Source of the DNA: Magnolia sinica
Lineage: Eukaryota > Streptophyta > Magnoliopsida > Magnoliales > Magnoliaceae
Assembly (NCBI RefSeq): GCF_029962835.1
Contig: NC_080583.1
Coordinates: 248,001 to 312,000 of the forward strand
DNA: 64,000 nucleotides
Direction of reading: 5' to 3'
The notes beneath the pieces are model-generated. The model saw nothing but the letters and a program-made list of their open reading frames with translations, did not search any database and was not told the origin of the DNA. Of the stretch, positions 47,601-57,362 are shown one piece after another (within the stretch, counting starts at the first letter, position 1; every line of letters starts with the position of its first letter). A program made the translations under genes and the position numbers.

Positions 47601-50600
47601 GAAAATTAGCTCATCCAGGTCTTGGCTTTGAAAGAATGCAAACTTCCCTTGTCTTAGCTCATCAATTTCTTAATCCATTTGGGTATTGTGTTGTTATTAA
47701 TCATCATTCGGATGCCACTACTGATTTCCAAAATGAAGTACTTCTATTAGTTTAGTGGATTACCTGATTATTTATTATTCATATTGCTATGAACATTTTG
47801 TTGTTGATCATTATTCTAGGATTTAAAAGCATGGCATGTTCATTACGGTTTATCATCCACTGGCCTTAAGGGATCTTGTGTATCGGTGATGTCCAAGGGT
47901 ATATATTGGTTGCTAAAGCTCTAACCTTCAAACACAACTTCAGGGTTTCGATCTTCAGACCTTAGAATCTTTTTTTATACAAAGAGATATTCTGTATATT
48001 CATTAATAAATTTGTTTAACCACATATTCCCATGACATGTTGATGCGGCTCGTAAGCTTTAGGGAATGGGGATTGATTCAGCAGATTGACCATTAATGAA
48101 TGCCATTATCTTCAACTGGTAGATGGTGGGATTCTGCATTCATTTATCTGAGTAATTCCCATTAGCCAAATAATGTGGCCAACAGTCTATAGCTATTGAC
48201 AAAGGCTGCTCTCCCAAACTCATGAAAATATTTCCGTGTGGATACTGCTGCTAGATTTTATTTTATTTTGAAACAAATAGTAGTTCACTGCTATAAGAGT
48301 ACCCTGATAGCTTATAGCATGTCATCGTAATTTTAATTTCATATTGTATCTTGATGGAGCATCAGCATTTGTGTTCTTTTGGAGACACCAAAAATGACAC
48401 AAAATGCTGATTTCTAGCACTAACACGCGACCTCATTCAAGGTCGCTAATTCTCGGTAAGACACTGCCACAGTAGGATTAACCCTTTTAACCTTTAGTTT
48501 TCCATTATGATGCAATTTCTTTTGAATGCTTTTGTTGTGAGGTCTCCAACCTTGTTAGCACAATTCATGGTTGCTTTTGTTGTCTGTCTGAAAAAGTTTT
48601 GCCTACTGTTGTAATCAAATATAGGAAGGTCAAGAACTTGAATTTCCTGATATCTTTACTTGTAATTAGAGATTTTATTGTCGTAATACCTCTTTTAAAT
48701 TACATAAATTAAGATCAAAGGCATCTAATTTCTCATTGAAGTATTTAATGTCCAAGTCTATGTGACACTTAAAACTGTATTTTCTTCATGAGATTCTCTC
48801 ATTCAAGAATTTAAATCAGTAAACATAAATTGATACTTCATTGTTCCGATTGTTTGTTTTTACATTTCTTGATTTCCTGTCCACTCTACAGGGTGTCAGA
48901 AAGCATGCCTCTATATGATATTCTGAATGAATTTCAGAAGGGTCAGAGCCACATAGCAGTTGTTATAAAGTATAGCAATGAGAAAAATGATGCACTGAAG
49001 AAAACCAAAGAGGTGAAACTTGATACTAAGTTGAATGGTGAGAAGCCGAGAGATGTAGCTGATACAACTTCAAAGCAAGGTGATAAAAAGAAAAAAAAGA
49101 AAAACTAGATATTGTTTGCATGCCCATTGATAGACTGAGAACTCTATAGGATTTCACTCGCGCATGTAAATTATTATTTTTATATATTTCTTTTTTTCGT
49201 TATCTTTCCTCTGTTTGTTGCCTGGACAATATAAAATTGCATTGGCTATTTTCTGTGTTCCTATCTAAGAAGAGATTGTGAAAACCTTGTCTCCGTCGAT
49301 GCTATTAAATATCATCTTCTCTGTCATATTTTCTCATATAATGAAATAAAGCACCAGCTGCATACTATTGCACATGCACATATATACAATGTCCACGAAA
49401 TAGTTGTGTCGCTGTAATTTGATTACATTAAGATCTGATGTTAAACAATTTCACATTCAGGCTAGCATTTCTTATTAGTAGCTTGTCCAAAACTAGTCCT
49501 TTCGTTTCCTTCATTTTTTTTTAAAAATCCTTACTTACCAATGGTCATCATATACCTACATTGGCTTCCTAGTAATCTTTTAGTGAGCTGCTTATGCCAC
49601 ACATGATTGCACACCAACTCAAGAAGTGATGATGCACATGCAAGTAAATCCAACACTGCTCTCACACGCATTCATATTTTATTGGCAACAGAAATCGTCA
49701 AACCCTCTTCTATGGGCTTTTCTCAGAGTTGTCTTTAAATCTTGTTTCAATATCTATCTGCCATTTTCTAGCTTTTTAAAGCGCAAAATGCAAACCTAAG
49801 ATCAGTCTCCTAATTGGGTGGCTCGACTCTATTACCTTGTACTGTGAATCCAATATTGTACCAACCCAACTTGTGAGTTGGCTCTACCAATATATTTCAA
49901 TTTCCGATTTGTCACTTTTGGTTTGATAAGCTGGGGCTGCAACCTCAAGGTTGCAAAACTAGCACCTCCCAGTTTCAGGTACAAGCTCGAACTTATTTCA
50001 ACTGTAAAACGCTGAAATGATTTTTTTTTTTTTTCATTTATCCATCATATAAACTAGTAAATTCAAATTCTGAAATTCTTGATCCATAGTTCAGACAGAT
50101 CATAATATAATAATATGGAATGGAATATGGTGAAGCTTCCTGTACAAGTGTTACAAAATGGGTAATTTACTAATTTATTATATTTCTTTCTTTTCTTCTG
50201 GTCACCTTCTTCATTATATATTTTTTTCTTAGGCCAGACTCCTATGATAGTTCACCACCATTTTGGAAATGTTGGTGACTCATCCTTCTTACATGTGTAT
50301 TCCTTTCAATTTCAAAAAAAAAAAAAAACAACCTTCTTGCATTTGTCACACATGTATGGCAATCCAGACCATCCAAATTGTGGGGCACATTGTTGATAGA
50401 CCATATCTCAAATGTCACACTGATCAACCAATCATAACCATCCAGTTGTTGATTATGAAATGGATTGGTAAAAGTAAAATAGACAGTTGTCCAAATCAAA
50501 GAACGAAAATCAGATGGTTACTATCATCTGATCGGTATATTTTTGTCTTATGGTCCATCACATCTGTTTAAGCAATTTGGACAGTCTGGATTGTACTTAT

Positions 50601-53600
50601 GACAAGTGTATGGTGGAAGAGCCACCACAATTTCAAAATGATGAACTTAGAAGTGTAGCCCTCTTTTCTTATGATTTAGTCATTGTACAAAAAGTCACAC
50701 CTTTACTCCTCACTGTGCAATTAGCTCTATGTGTTTTCATTATTTTGCTCTGGTGGATTTTATAGCTGGAAGAATTACTGTGAATTTGCAACAGTGGGAT
50801 TCCCTTGTAGATTCTATGTTCTGCTGTCTCGAATTGTAGAATTTACTTCTCCAAAAAAAGAAATAGAAAAATAAAAATGTAGAAATGATTTCTTGTGACA
50901 ATTGCAGAACATGATGGTCTGGGCCATGCTTCTGTTGACCAAATCATGGGGGGTAGATCAGAGTTCAATGATTCTCATGCTGCTGTCACAAGGAAGGATG
51001 GAGATCGACAGTTCAATAATCGGCCTTTGGCAGCTCCTGTGTTAAAAAAGCGACATAGACGTTCAGATTGCATTTTAGATGTTGAAAATGCCCGTCTCTC
51101 AGATTTTCCATCCAATGAGGAGGTTGTGGGTGTAATTACCATGGAGGATGTCATAGAAGAACTTCTACAGGTAGATATAACAGATGATATCTTGTCTTGG
51201 AAATATGTAGTTTTATGCTAAAAAAGTAAACCAAAATGAATCTATATCTTGATTAGCTTTTAGTCTCTTGCATAAGGGTTTTTGTATATGTTATTCATGT
51301 TATGCATTTTGTGGTAATGTTATTCATGCTATGTAAAATATGCAGACGATTGCAATGCCTTTCTCATGAGAAAGTAAAACCTAATTGGGAGAGGTCTTTT
51401 ATTGTAAAATAAGTATATCCTAGATTTTTCTTTTGTTGCTGCTAGATGATCGTGGATGGTGATTGTGGGCCATTTCCATTGTCAGTTCCAGATCTTGGGT
51501 AAAGTAAGTTACTGTTTGGTGGGCGTCTGAATGTAAAACTTTTGCCAATCTACAACCCAAATGGGAGAAAGGTTAAGATGATGATGAACTTAGCCGCATA
51601 TATGTTTGTCAGTTCAGAACTACATACATGGTGACCGCAGAAAACAATTAGCGCTGTCAATGGGTACCCGATGGATTCGACCCAATTTTAACTGGTCCAG
51701 GTCTCATTTTCTGGATCTGTTAAGAAATCGGGTCGGGTTTGGTCTCACATTTTTTTACACAGTTAAAAATTGGGTCTGATCGGGTTCAAGTCGATCCATC
51801 AACTTACGCCTGGTTGAAGTCAGGTTGGGTCAATCAACTTGGGTCCGGTTTGGATCCAGTTAGTTTTAATCGTACTATCACATTTATTAAACATAATAAT
51901 TCTAGCAAAAAAATGAGCTTTCCAAAGCCACATGTATATAATACAACCCATTGACACACCATGCATATGTCAAAGTGACACGTGCGTGTGCAATCTACTC
52001 CATCCATCAGGTGGGCTGCCCGACTCCATAAATGCTCTTATTTCTTCCAAACCCTACAGGAATCCTAGATCCACTGATCTGATGGGCACCTGAACCCAAT
52101 CAGATCCAGGTCTGGGCTTTTAAGAATGAGACCGGGACCCTGATACCAGACCCAGCAAGACCCAGACCCGATTAGTCCAAGTATGGGCACCATAGGACCC
52201 AACCAAAACCAGACCCATTAATAGTCCTAAAAACAATACTTTTTAACATGTTCACAAATTACATATATGACTGCATTGATTTATGCAAGATCTTATGATG
52301 CTTGGTTCATAAAAGTGTAAGATCTAGAAATCACCAGATAATTAGAAATTCATATCTATGAAACTTTCATGCATGCAACGAAGGAATGAGTTTTGAATGG
52401 TTTAGTTTTTATATTTGACTTCACACTTGGACACCATAGATCATGCGAAGCCCAATTTTAATTAGATTTCCTTCACCACGCAAAGCTATACTTGAGTAAA
52501 CTTTGGGAGGACCAAAACCCTCAGAGAACGGGTTAATACTAGACATCAAAAATCATTTTTATGCTACAGAGATGATTGACTAGCCCTTTACACAGAAGAC
52601 ATGGAATATATATATATATATATATTTGATGGATCTTAAATTAGTACTTGCTCACCGTGCATCTCCCAAGTGCCATTGTTATATCGCACGCTATATCTCT
52701 TGTTTTTTTTTTTTTTTTAGCACAACCAATGTTCTATTCTTTATGGTGATTCTTCCTAATCCTGAATGTTATTCGTGTCATTCAGGAGGAAATATTGGAT
52801 GAAACTGATGAGTATATAAATATCCACAACAGGTAAGGACTGAGAATGTTATGATTCTCTTTGAAAATTCCAGGGATTTAGCTGTGTCTGGAGTAGGGTC
52901 CAAATCTGCATTGCGCCTATTTAAATGGCATTGACTATGGAATTGACATGGCTTTTGTTTGGCAAGTGTGGAGAACCTGTAATTCCACATTGAGTGGAAT
53001 GAGGGAAGTTCATCAAATTGAGTATGAGTGACAAGTGAGTTCAGCGGGGAAAGAGCCAAATAAAGCACAATGGCCATTTGAACCACTTCCACTATCCAAA
53101 TATAGCGACTCACAAAAGCTGCCTTAACGAATTGGAATTTGATTCCTGAGTTGCCGAGTCAGCGTTGAGTAATTACCTGTTCGAGTACTTGAGGCTATTG
53201 GTTGAACAATTATGATATGGCCAATAGCTTTTTGAATCTAGTTATTACTCTTTTTTATCCAAAGAAATCTGGTTGAGCATTTAACCAGACCAGTCTTTTG
53301 ATTGAGTTGATGAGTTACTTTTATTTCTGCAATTGAAATTTTGAGTATTAGTTGTTTCTATGATTGATTTCTTTGGGACACAGGATAAAGGTCAACATGC
53401 AAGCATCTCAAAGAACAGCTCCTAAGCCCAACTCTTCTCAGCCTTCTCCTACATTATCATCCGTTGCATGCACTCCAACACCGGCCTCACCATCATCCAT
53501 AGCATATAATCTTCCTCAACGGTCACCCACCTCCCCCTATCTAACAGCTCCAGGACCCACACCAACACTCTCAATCTCCACCGGAACTTCAGTGACAAAC

Positions 53601-53660
53601 TCACCCATTACAATGCGTTTTCAAGATTCTTCTGAAGGCATTGTCCGGAGAGAGAGCTGA
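29615..53660 (+). CDS. CBSDUF7: DUF21 and CBS domain membrane protein (CNNM/CorC-like), 12 exons
   Basis: Exons: 29615-29792, 32294-32370, 32497-32580, 32673-32786, 33059-33145, 34209-34348, 34453-34540, 47523-47596, 48892-49079, 50908-51170, 52786-52832, 53384-53660. All use GT..AG introns with matching phases, giving about 538 aa. DUF21 spans residues 10-180: [16 protein letters not shown] in the first membrane helix, then helices around [25 protein letters not shown] and [16 protein letters not shown], then [20 protein letters not shown]. The CBS pair starts near 205 ([16 protein letters not shown]) and resumes with [20 protein letters not shown] and [21 protein letters not shown] charged, poorly conserved insert (residues 308-405) splits CBS2. 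The tail (448-538) is Ser/Pro/Thr-rich. Domain order, insert and tail resemble Arabidopsis At1g47330 (from memory). Relatives transport or sense Mg2+; the plant substrate is not shown by sequence. Start: the only Met before the first helix preceded by a leader. Confidence 0.93.
30244..31650. mobile_element. hAT-like MITE inside the Harbinger MITE
   Basis: Starts CAAGGTGTTCCATAACGG and ends 'TGTATACCATG'. A perfect 8-bp target duplication GTTTGGAT lies at 30236-30243 and 31651-31658. The same family occurs at 60969-61275 and 61798-62068. Its own length is about 250 bp; the rest is the TRIM. Confidence 0.8.
30422..31580 (+). mobile_element. TRIM retroelement with three LTRs and two internal segments
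   Basis: LTRs at 30422-30772, 30826-31176 and 31230-31580 are each 351 bp (TAATGCAGGGG ... CCTACATCA). They are separated by two 53-bp internal segments, giving an exact 404-bp period. Each internal segment begins with TTGGTATCAGAGC, the standard initiator-Met-tRNA primer-binding site. A perfect 5-bp duplication GGCCA (30417-30421 and 31581-31585) flanks the whole array, so it sits in one target site. It has no coding capacity. Repeats differ at only a few positions. ORFs of 60-110 aa in it are repeat artefacts. Confidence 0.85.
35179..35275 (+). mobile_element. 5'-truncated RTE LINE 3' end in intron 7
   Basis: 'AAAGACTCAATGACCTATAG' through 'TGATTCATGTAGCTGATCCC' matches the 3' end of the RTE remnant at about 7565-7650. 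The tail reappears to the right of the TRIM insertion ('GATGAAGTTGATCAGAG'). Confidence 0.6.
35276..35832 (+). mobile_element. TRIM retroelement, two-LTR copy, older
   Basis: LTR1 35276-35511 and LTR2 35565-35832 are separated by a 53-bp internal segment, the same length as in the intron 1 copy. The perfect 5-bp duplication CCTAT lies at 35271-35275 and 35833-35837. The primer-binding site has decayed (AGTATTATCAAATATAG in place of TTGGTATCAGAGC). LTRs have internal deletions relative to the 351-bp form, so this copy is older. Confidence 0.8.
36017..36596 (+). repeat. 5' LTR of the gypsy element
   Basis: Starts TGTAGCA. It matches 46876-47444 throughout, for instance 'TGATAGAGCATTGCTCCTT' in both. 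It is followed by TTTGGTAATAGAACTTGTTC, a decayed Met-tRNA primer-binding site. A 35-bp stretch around 'GTTTGACACAATTTCATGTT' is missing from the 3' LTR. Confidence 0.8.
36815..38349. mobile_element. hAT-like non-autonomous element in gypsy gag
   Basis: Ends CATTGTTTGAGTATCCCCGA and 'GATACTACGAACACTG' resemble the CAGTGTTCG ends of the copies at 2169 and 38579. Flanks GTAGATGAT and GTCATGAT form an imperfect duplication. An alternative reading uses a perfect TGATCATT pair (36811-36818, 38354-38361), which would move both ends by 4-5 bp. A GTATG/GGATG microsatellite lies at about 37720-37865. Similar to 1-842. Confidence 0.6.
37041..37619. mobile_element. hAT MITE (579 bp) with perfect 8-bp duplication
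   Basis: Ends TAGGGGTGTACATGAATCGA and 'CTCGATGTACACCCCTA' are inverted. Target duplication GTTGCTTG at 37033-37040 and 37620-37627. The interior repeats 'GAGTCGAG', 'GCTCGACTCG' and 'GAACTCGG' words in both orientations. It is nested inside the hAT-like element at 36815-38349. Confidence 0.85.
39010..39485. repeat. Foldback repeat in hAT copy 2
   Basis: Arms 'GGGCCCACCATGATGTATGT' and 'ACATACATCATGGTGGGCCC' are exact complements. The outer 'GACATCACCAAGTTCTGAAG' and 'GAACTTGGTGAGGTCAC' also pair. A T-rich run at 39212-39243 interrupts the loop. Confidence 0.7.
39580..39775. repeat. Foldback repeat, left-half fragment
   Basis: 'GGGGCCCAACGTGATGTTTG' then 'GAGTAATCCACTCCGTC'. It corresponds to the left arm of the copy at 3695-4125 and stops at 'TTCAGTTCATCTCAG', where the next foldback copy begins. 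Confidence 0.5.
39785..40215. repeat. Foldback repeat in hAT copy 2
   Basis: Opens 'GTGGGCCCCACCATAATGTA' and closes 'AACCACGTGCAATCACGGTG'. The two inner arms share 'GTGGACCACACCACAGGAAA' and 'TTTCCTGTGGTATGGTCTAC'. The loop looks like a join of two subtypes ('GATGAAGGGAAAAAATAAAT' then 'TGGATGACAAATAAACATCA'). Confidence 0.55.
40285..40725. repeat. Foldback repeat, high arm identity
   Basis: 'CTGTGGGCCCCACCATGATG' pairs with 'CATTATGGTGGGGCCCACAA'. A 34-bp direct repeat beginning GGCTGGTGTCAG and ending CCAATCCGTTTCC flanks it at 40226-40259 and 40739-40772. Confidence 0.65.
40800..41098. repeat. Foldback repeat, loop deleted
   Basis: Left arm 'GTGGGTCCCACCATGATGTA', right arm 'ACATACATTAAAGGTGGGCC', closing 'GTTTACTGAGTACGATAAGA'. 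It is about 300 bp, short of the usual 430-480 bp, and its right end is the same subtype as 3125-3652. Confidence 0.55.
42200..45165 (+). mobile_element. 5'-truncated copia retrotransposon inside the gypsy element
   Basis: Starts in integrase ([14 protein letters not shown]), then [22 protein letters not shown] at about 42940-43760 ([31 protein letters not shown]), RNase H at 43847-44470 ([34 protein letters not shown], then [15 protein letters not shown]) and a probable 3' LTR from about 44622 to 45165 after GATGGAGATTG. Many stops and frameshifts. Gag, protease and the 5' LTR are absent. On the left it abuts the gypsy zinc-knuckle region, on the right the gypsy RNase H. Confidence 0.75.
45180..46875 (+). 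pseudogene. Gypsy RNase H and integrase, inactive
   Basis: RNase [39 protein letters not shown] and [12 protein letters not shown]. The integrase zinc-binding region (about 45720-45920) is broken. The core (about 45940-46460) has [20 protein letters not shown] and, in the next frame, [18 protein letters not shown]. The middle catalytic Asp region reads [10 protein letters not shown], where gypsy enzymes normally have an SD pair. A 63-bp in-frame duplication and at least one frameshift (about 46190) are present. The C-terminal linker ([19 protein letters not shown]) leads into the 3' LTR. Confidence 0.75.
45952..46077 (+). repeat. 63-bp tandem duplication within gypsy integrase
   Basis: Units 45952-46014 and 46015-46077 differ at four positions. 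Both encode a WE(D/N)VSM(N/D)FILGLPNT-type segment, so 21 codons are doubled in frame around the first catalytic Asp position. In one copy that Asp is Asn. Confidence 0.85.
46876..47444 (+). repeat. 3' LTR of the gypsy element
   Basis: Begins TGTAGCACACATAG after GGAGAGGATGA and ends CCCCACATTACA, about 80 bp before exon 8 of the host gene. It carries point differences and a deletion relative to the 5' LTR. Confidence 0.8.
47597..48891. other. Intron 8 of the DUF21/CBS gene
   Basis: 1.3 kb, bounded by AG|GTAAGA and CTACAG|G. No known repeat family of this window was recognised. Short AT-rich tracts only. Confidence 0.5.
50339..50614. repeat. Short foldback MITE in intron 9
   Basis: Left arm 'GGCAATCCAGACCATCCAAA' and right arm 'TTTGGACAGTCTGGATTGTA' pair over about 40 bp, with outer 'CATTTGTCACACATGTA' against 'ACTTATGACAAGTG'. 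No target duplication was confirmed. The rest of intron 9 (49080-50907) shows no recognised element. Confidence 0.5.
51649..52229. mobile_element. hAT MITE in intron 10 (581 bp)
   Basis: Starts TAGCGCTGTCAATGGGTACC and ends GACCCATTAATAGTCCTA. A perfect 8-bp target duplication AAAACAAT lies at 51641-51648 and 52230-52237. The interior repeats 'GGGTC', 'GACCC' and 'CCAGAC' words in both orientations. Confidence 0.8.
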
Positions 53661-54329
53661 TGTCCAAGGAAGTTGGTTTTTAGTTTTTATATGACCTCCA
53701 GCTGCTTACAGATAGAGCGTGTTGAAACACTAAAACCAGCTGCAGAATCAGATAGAAAAGCTTGAAGTGCTCGTCTGTGCTGGAGTTAAGCAATAGAGTG
53801 CAGTCTCTTGTCGGGCTGCCAAGAATGTTGTGTTGTCGTATGAGTAGGTAATGTAAACATGACAGTTTGTAGTGTGAGTGAAAGTGAAAAATGTCATATA
53901 TCTCAAGTCTGTAGTTGCATGCATTGGTTGTGCTTATATGTAGTTAGCTGATTGTGATTATATTTTCAATTACATACCTAAGTTGGACAAGATGTTACCA
54001 ATGTAAACCTCAATGGAATAAGAGGATGGCATTGTTTTTCATAATTCAGATATTGGAAAAAATTTCACTTGTTGATGGTTTTTGTTTTTGTTTTGTTTTT
54101 GCAAGTGTATAAAGTGTAAGAGGACCGATCACCTACAACTGGTTGTACACTGCAACCCATCTTGATTTTCTTCCCTTGAAAGAAAGGGGTTGTAGGTGAT
54201 CAATGGACAAAATGAAAGGGAAGAGGCCAGGAACTAAGGAGTAAAATTAGGGCTGTCAACTGGTCTGGATTCTGAAAATTAAAATTGACTTGATCTATTT
54301 TTCCTCAGTCCATTATCAGCCCTGTGTGA

Positions 54330-54548
54330 AGCGTGCTTGTGTCATTTATCAAGGGCATTAGTTCTGTTTTGGGGCTGGGCTCTGTAGTTTTGGCTAGTAA
54401 GGAGTTTTCTTGCCAGTTGTGGGACTGGTTTTTGTATTCCTTTTTCTTTTTCTCTTTTCCTTTTTCTTTTTCTAGTTTGATCTTTGTAGTTTTTCCTTTC
54501 TTTGTTTAATAAAATCCTCATCTTAAAAAAATAAAAAAATAAAAAAAT
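54330..54548 (+). mobile_element. 5'-truncated LINE 3' end with A-rich tail
   Basis: 'GGGCTCTGTAGTTTTGGCTA', a T/C-rich stretch, AATAAA at 54508-54513 and an A-rich tail (54524-54548) resemble an L1-type 3' end. No coding part or target duplication was identified. Confidence 0.4.
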
Positions 54549-55445
54549 TGTCCCTCATTCCCTTGTAGTTTATGTTGCTTATTAAGCTCTCTACCTTGGT
54601 GCAAGTGGTACACATTCATGGGATCTTGGCTACCTTGAAAGCAAACGAGTTGGATGATTCTAAATGGAGGAATTTTCTAAAGACGAGTACCAACAACTTA
54701 GTAATTAGTACATGTTTGGATTGTGGGAAAAGAAAAAAATGTATAATAATTATCCAACAACGAAAAGGATTTTCTGGAAAACTGGATACCAAGGGCATGC
54801 TAAATAGGAGGAAAAACAAAGGACTAGAAGAAAATGGAGCACTTCTCTTACAATAGGACATTTCACCATGTTTGATTTGGAAAGAAAAAGAAGGTTAGGG
54901 GCACTATTTTTAATTATTATTATTATTATTATTTTTCCATAGTCAAATTTTAATGCATGACAAAAGAAGTGAACTATGTGAGTGGAATATGAGATTCCTG
55001 CTCGCCATTCAAACAAACTCCCCTAATTTTGAAATCCATGAGGGCTCATATGGATTGGGCAAAGTTGCATAGCGACTAGGAATTCATGGCATATTGTCAA
55101 GGCTAGTTGGTCTTCTTGTTGGCTAGTTGTCTGTTGTTTGTCAAATATCTTGGATCATGTCATGGACAAATTACGGCACATGCAGAGAAATTAAAACTTA
55201 GTAGAGGACACACTGACACATGTGCATGTGCATGTGCATAATTGATATATATATATATATATATATGGCACATATTTTAATGCTTAAAAATTGATGGTGG
55301 GATGATTGAATTTGTACAATTGCACACATGGTGCATGGAAATATGTCATGCATGTGTGTAGATAAATATGATCGTTTTGTGCTTTGAAACTAAAAGGTGT
55401 TATTGGCAAGTAATCCCATCTCTCCACCAAACACATCTACCCATA

Positions 55446-55523
55446 GGGCTGTCAACAGGCAAGCCTAGGATTGGTCTCAAAATTTTAATTTTGGTAGGCT
55501 TGAGCGTGGCCCATTGACACCCC
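55446..55523. mobile_element. Small hAT-like MITE
   Basis: Begins TAGGGCTGTCAACAGGC and ends 'GGCCCATTGACACCCCCC'. The inner 'AGCCTAGGATTGGTC' and its weak complement give a hairpin of about 75 bp. No convincing target duplication. Same subtype as 12673-12773. Confidence 0.45.
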
Positions 55524-55984
55524 CCACTTAAGCAAATTCAACGATCATATATGAATATTTACAACCCAAAAACATATATGATAAAATTATTCTTGAGTAA
55601 TTATTATACTTTTCTTTTCTTCTCATATTATTTTCTTTCCTATAGGGGAATTCACAAAAAAATAAAAGAAAAGTAAAATTATCAATGTTTCTCAAGAAAA
55701 ACAGGGATTGTATTTGTAATTATTATGAATTTTCATTTTCACTACTCAAAGCAAAAAATCCAAAATAATTTTTGTAAGATGAATGGGAGATTTTCACTTA
55801 AAAATCAAATAGAACAATTAAAATGGAGGCCTTGGAATCCATGTCTCAATAACAACTTCAAAATAATAATCAAGAATTTCTTTGTTTTCCCGTGAATTCC
55901 AGCTTTTATCCAACGGGCCCTCGCAGCTGAATAGATGAACCGTTTGGACGTTCTGTTGGGGGGATCGGATTAGGTGAGACCCCT

Positions 55985-56445
55985 TGTACACCGAGGTGGG
56001 TGGGACCCCTCACTGTGGGGACTACTGTGATGTATGTGACTACATCCATGCCACGGCATCCTTATTGAAAGCTCGTTTCAAAGCATGATCCAAAAAATAA
56101 GCAGTTCATAACCCAGATGGACCATAGTACAGGAAACAGTGGTGATTGACCATTAAAAATTTCCTGTGGGCCACAAAAGCTTTGGATCAAGATGATATTT
56201 ATATGGTTTCTTCATCTAGGTGTTTGTGACCTTATCAACAGGTTGGATGGCAAATAAACTTTCCGGTGGAATCCATGAAGTTTTTAATGGTGAGGATTCA
56301 ATCAAGACTGTTTCCTGGTGTGGTCCACCTAAGAATTAAGTCAGCTTCATTTTTGGGATCATATCTAAAATGAGCTTTCAAAATGGTTGGACGGTGTGGA
56401 TTTAAGGAATATATATCACTATGAGCCCCACAGTCAGGGATTCGA
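55985..56445. repeat. Foldback repeat
   Basis: Outer 'GGTGGGTGGGACCCC' and 'GACTGTGGGG'-type vocabulary at both ends. Arms 'TACTGTGATGTATGTGACTA' and 'ATATATCACTATGAGCCCCA'. The inner pair is 'GATGGACCATAGTACAGGAA' and 'TTTCCTGGTGTGGTCCACCT'. Confidence 0.6.
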
Positions 56446-56764
56446 CCCACCTGGGTGGATCCGGGGTCTCACTTCTATTTGTGCTGCACGTACGGATGGG
56501 GTGGAATTGATAACAAGCCCATATGCCTGATGCCTTGCCCAGACAAGCATGCTGCAGGCCCACCTGAACGTGCAACTCATCAGGTAGAATAGACGGTTGA
56601 ATCTCGAAGTCGCTCTATAGCCCACCGGATGGCTAATGACTGAACCAGCCTGATTTTTTGGGACCCGGGTGTGGTTCCAACTCATAAACGATTGAGGTAT
56701 CAGACGCGTGTGCGACGATGGCACGTGTCCGGAACCTCCTCTTTAAGCCGCATTGGATTTGGGG

Positions 56765-57228
56765 CAGCTTCGGTGGATCTCTGACTGTGGGGCTCACGGA
56801 AATGTAATCTCCTTACATCCACGTCGTCCAACCGTTTCTCCAGCTCATTTTACGGCACAGACCCAAAATTGTAGCAGACCCAAATCTCAGGTGGACCACA
56901 CCACAGGAAACAGTCGCGATTGACAATTAAAAACCTCTTGTGCGCCACAGACGCTTTGGATCAAGTTGATATTTGTTTAGTCACTTCATCCAGGCCTTTG
57001 TGACCTTAACAACAGTTGGATGGCAAAAAAAATTCCGGTGGCCCCTAAAAAGTTTTTAATGGTGGGTGTTCAATCACGACAGCTTCCTGTGGTGTGGTCC
57101 ACTTGAGATTTTCATCCGCTGAATTTCTGGGCTCATGATCTAAACTGGAGAAACGGATGAACGGAGTGGATATGAGGAAAATACATCAAGGTGGGCTCCA
57201 CAGTCAGGAATCCACCGAAGCCACTCCC
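56765..57228. repeat. Foldback repeat just upstream of TYW1
   Basis: Inverted ends 'GCAGCTTCGGTGGATCTCTG' and 'AGGAATCCACCGAAGCCACT' enclose arms 'GACTGTGGGGCTCACGGAAA' and 'CAAGGTGGGCTCCACAGTCA'. It ends about 135 bp before the TYW1 ATG, so the leader and core promoter lie in or against it. Confidence 0.7.
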
Positions 57229-57362
57229 ATCTCACATTGCCTTGATGCTTCTTCCACCCTTCTAGCTTTCACATGCAGAGCAGCAGCAGCTCTCTCTCTC
57301 TCTCTCAGAAATCTCAGTCCCTCTAACAAAGAAAGAGAAAAGGGGCAAGAAGAAACTCTCAA
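57229..57362 (+). promoter_or_regulatory. Leader region of TYW1 with CT tract
   Basis: Short sequence between the foldback repeat and the ATG, with a (CT)n run at 57290-57306. No TATA box is visible between the repeat and the ATG, so transcription may start inside the repeat. Confidence 0.4.

Larger units (their letters stand above)
53661..55980. other. 3' UTR of the DUF21/CBS gene and intergenic DNA
   Basis: The 3' UTR probably runs to about 54050, with 'AATGGAATAAGAGG' near 54012 as a weak poly(A) signal. Beyond it are AT-rich DNA, a (TAA)n-like tract at 54912-54933 and a (TA)n tract at 55243-55266. No gene was recognised. Confidence 0.45.

Noticed and set aside
54508-54513. AATAAA as the DUF21/CBS gene's poly(A) signal
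   Set aside because: It lies about 850 bp past the stop within what looks like a LINE tail with its own A-run; a nearer site is likelier.
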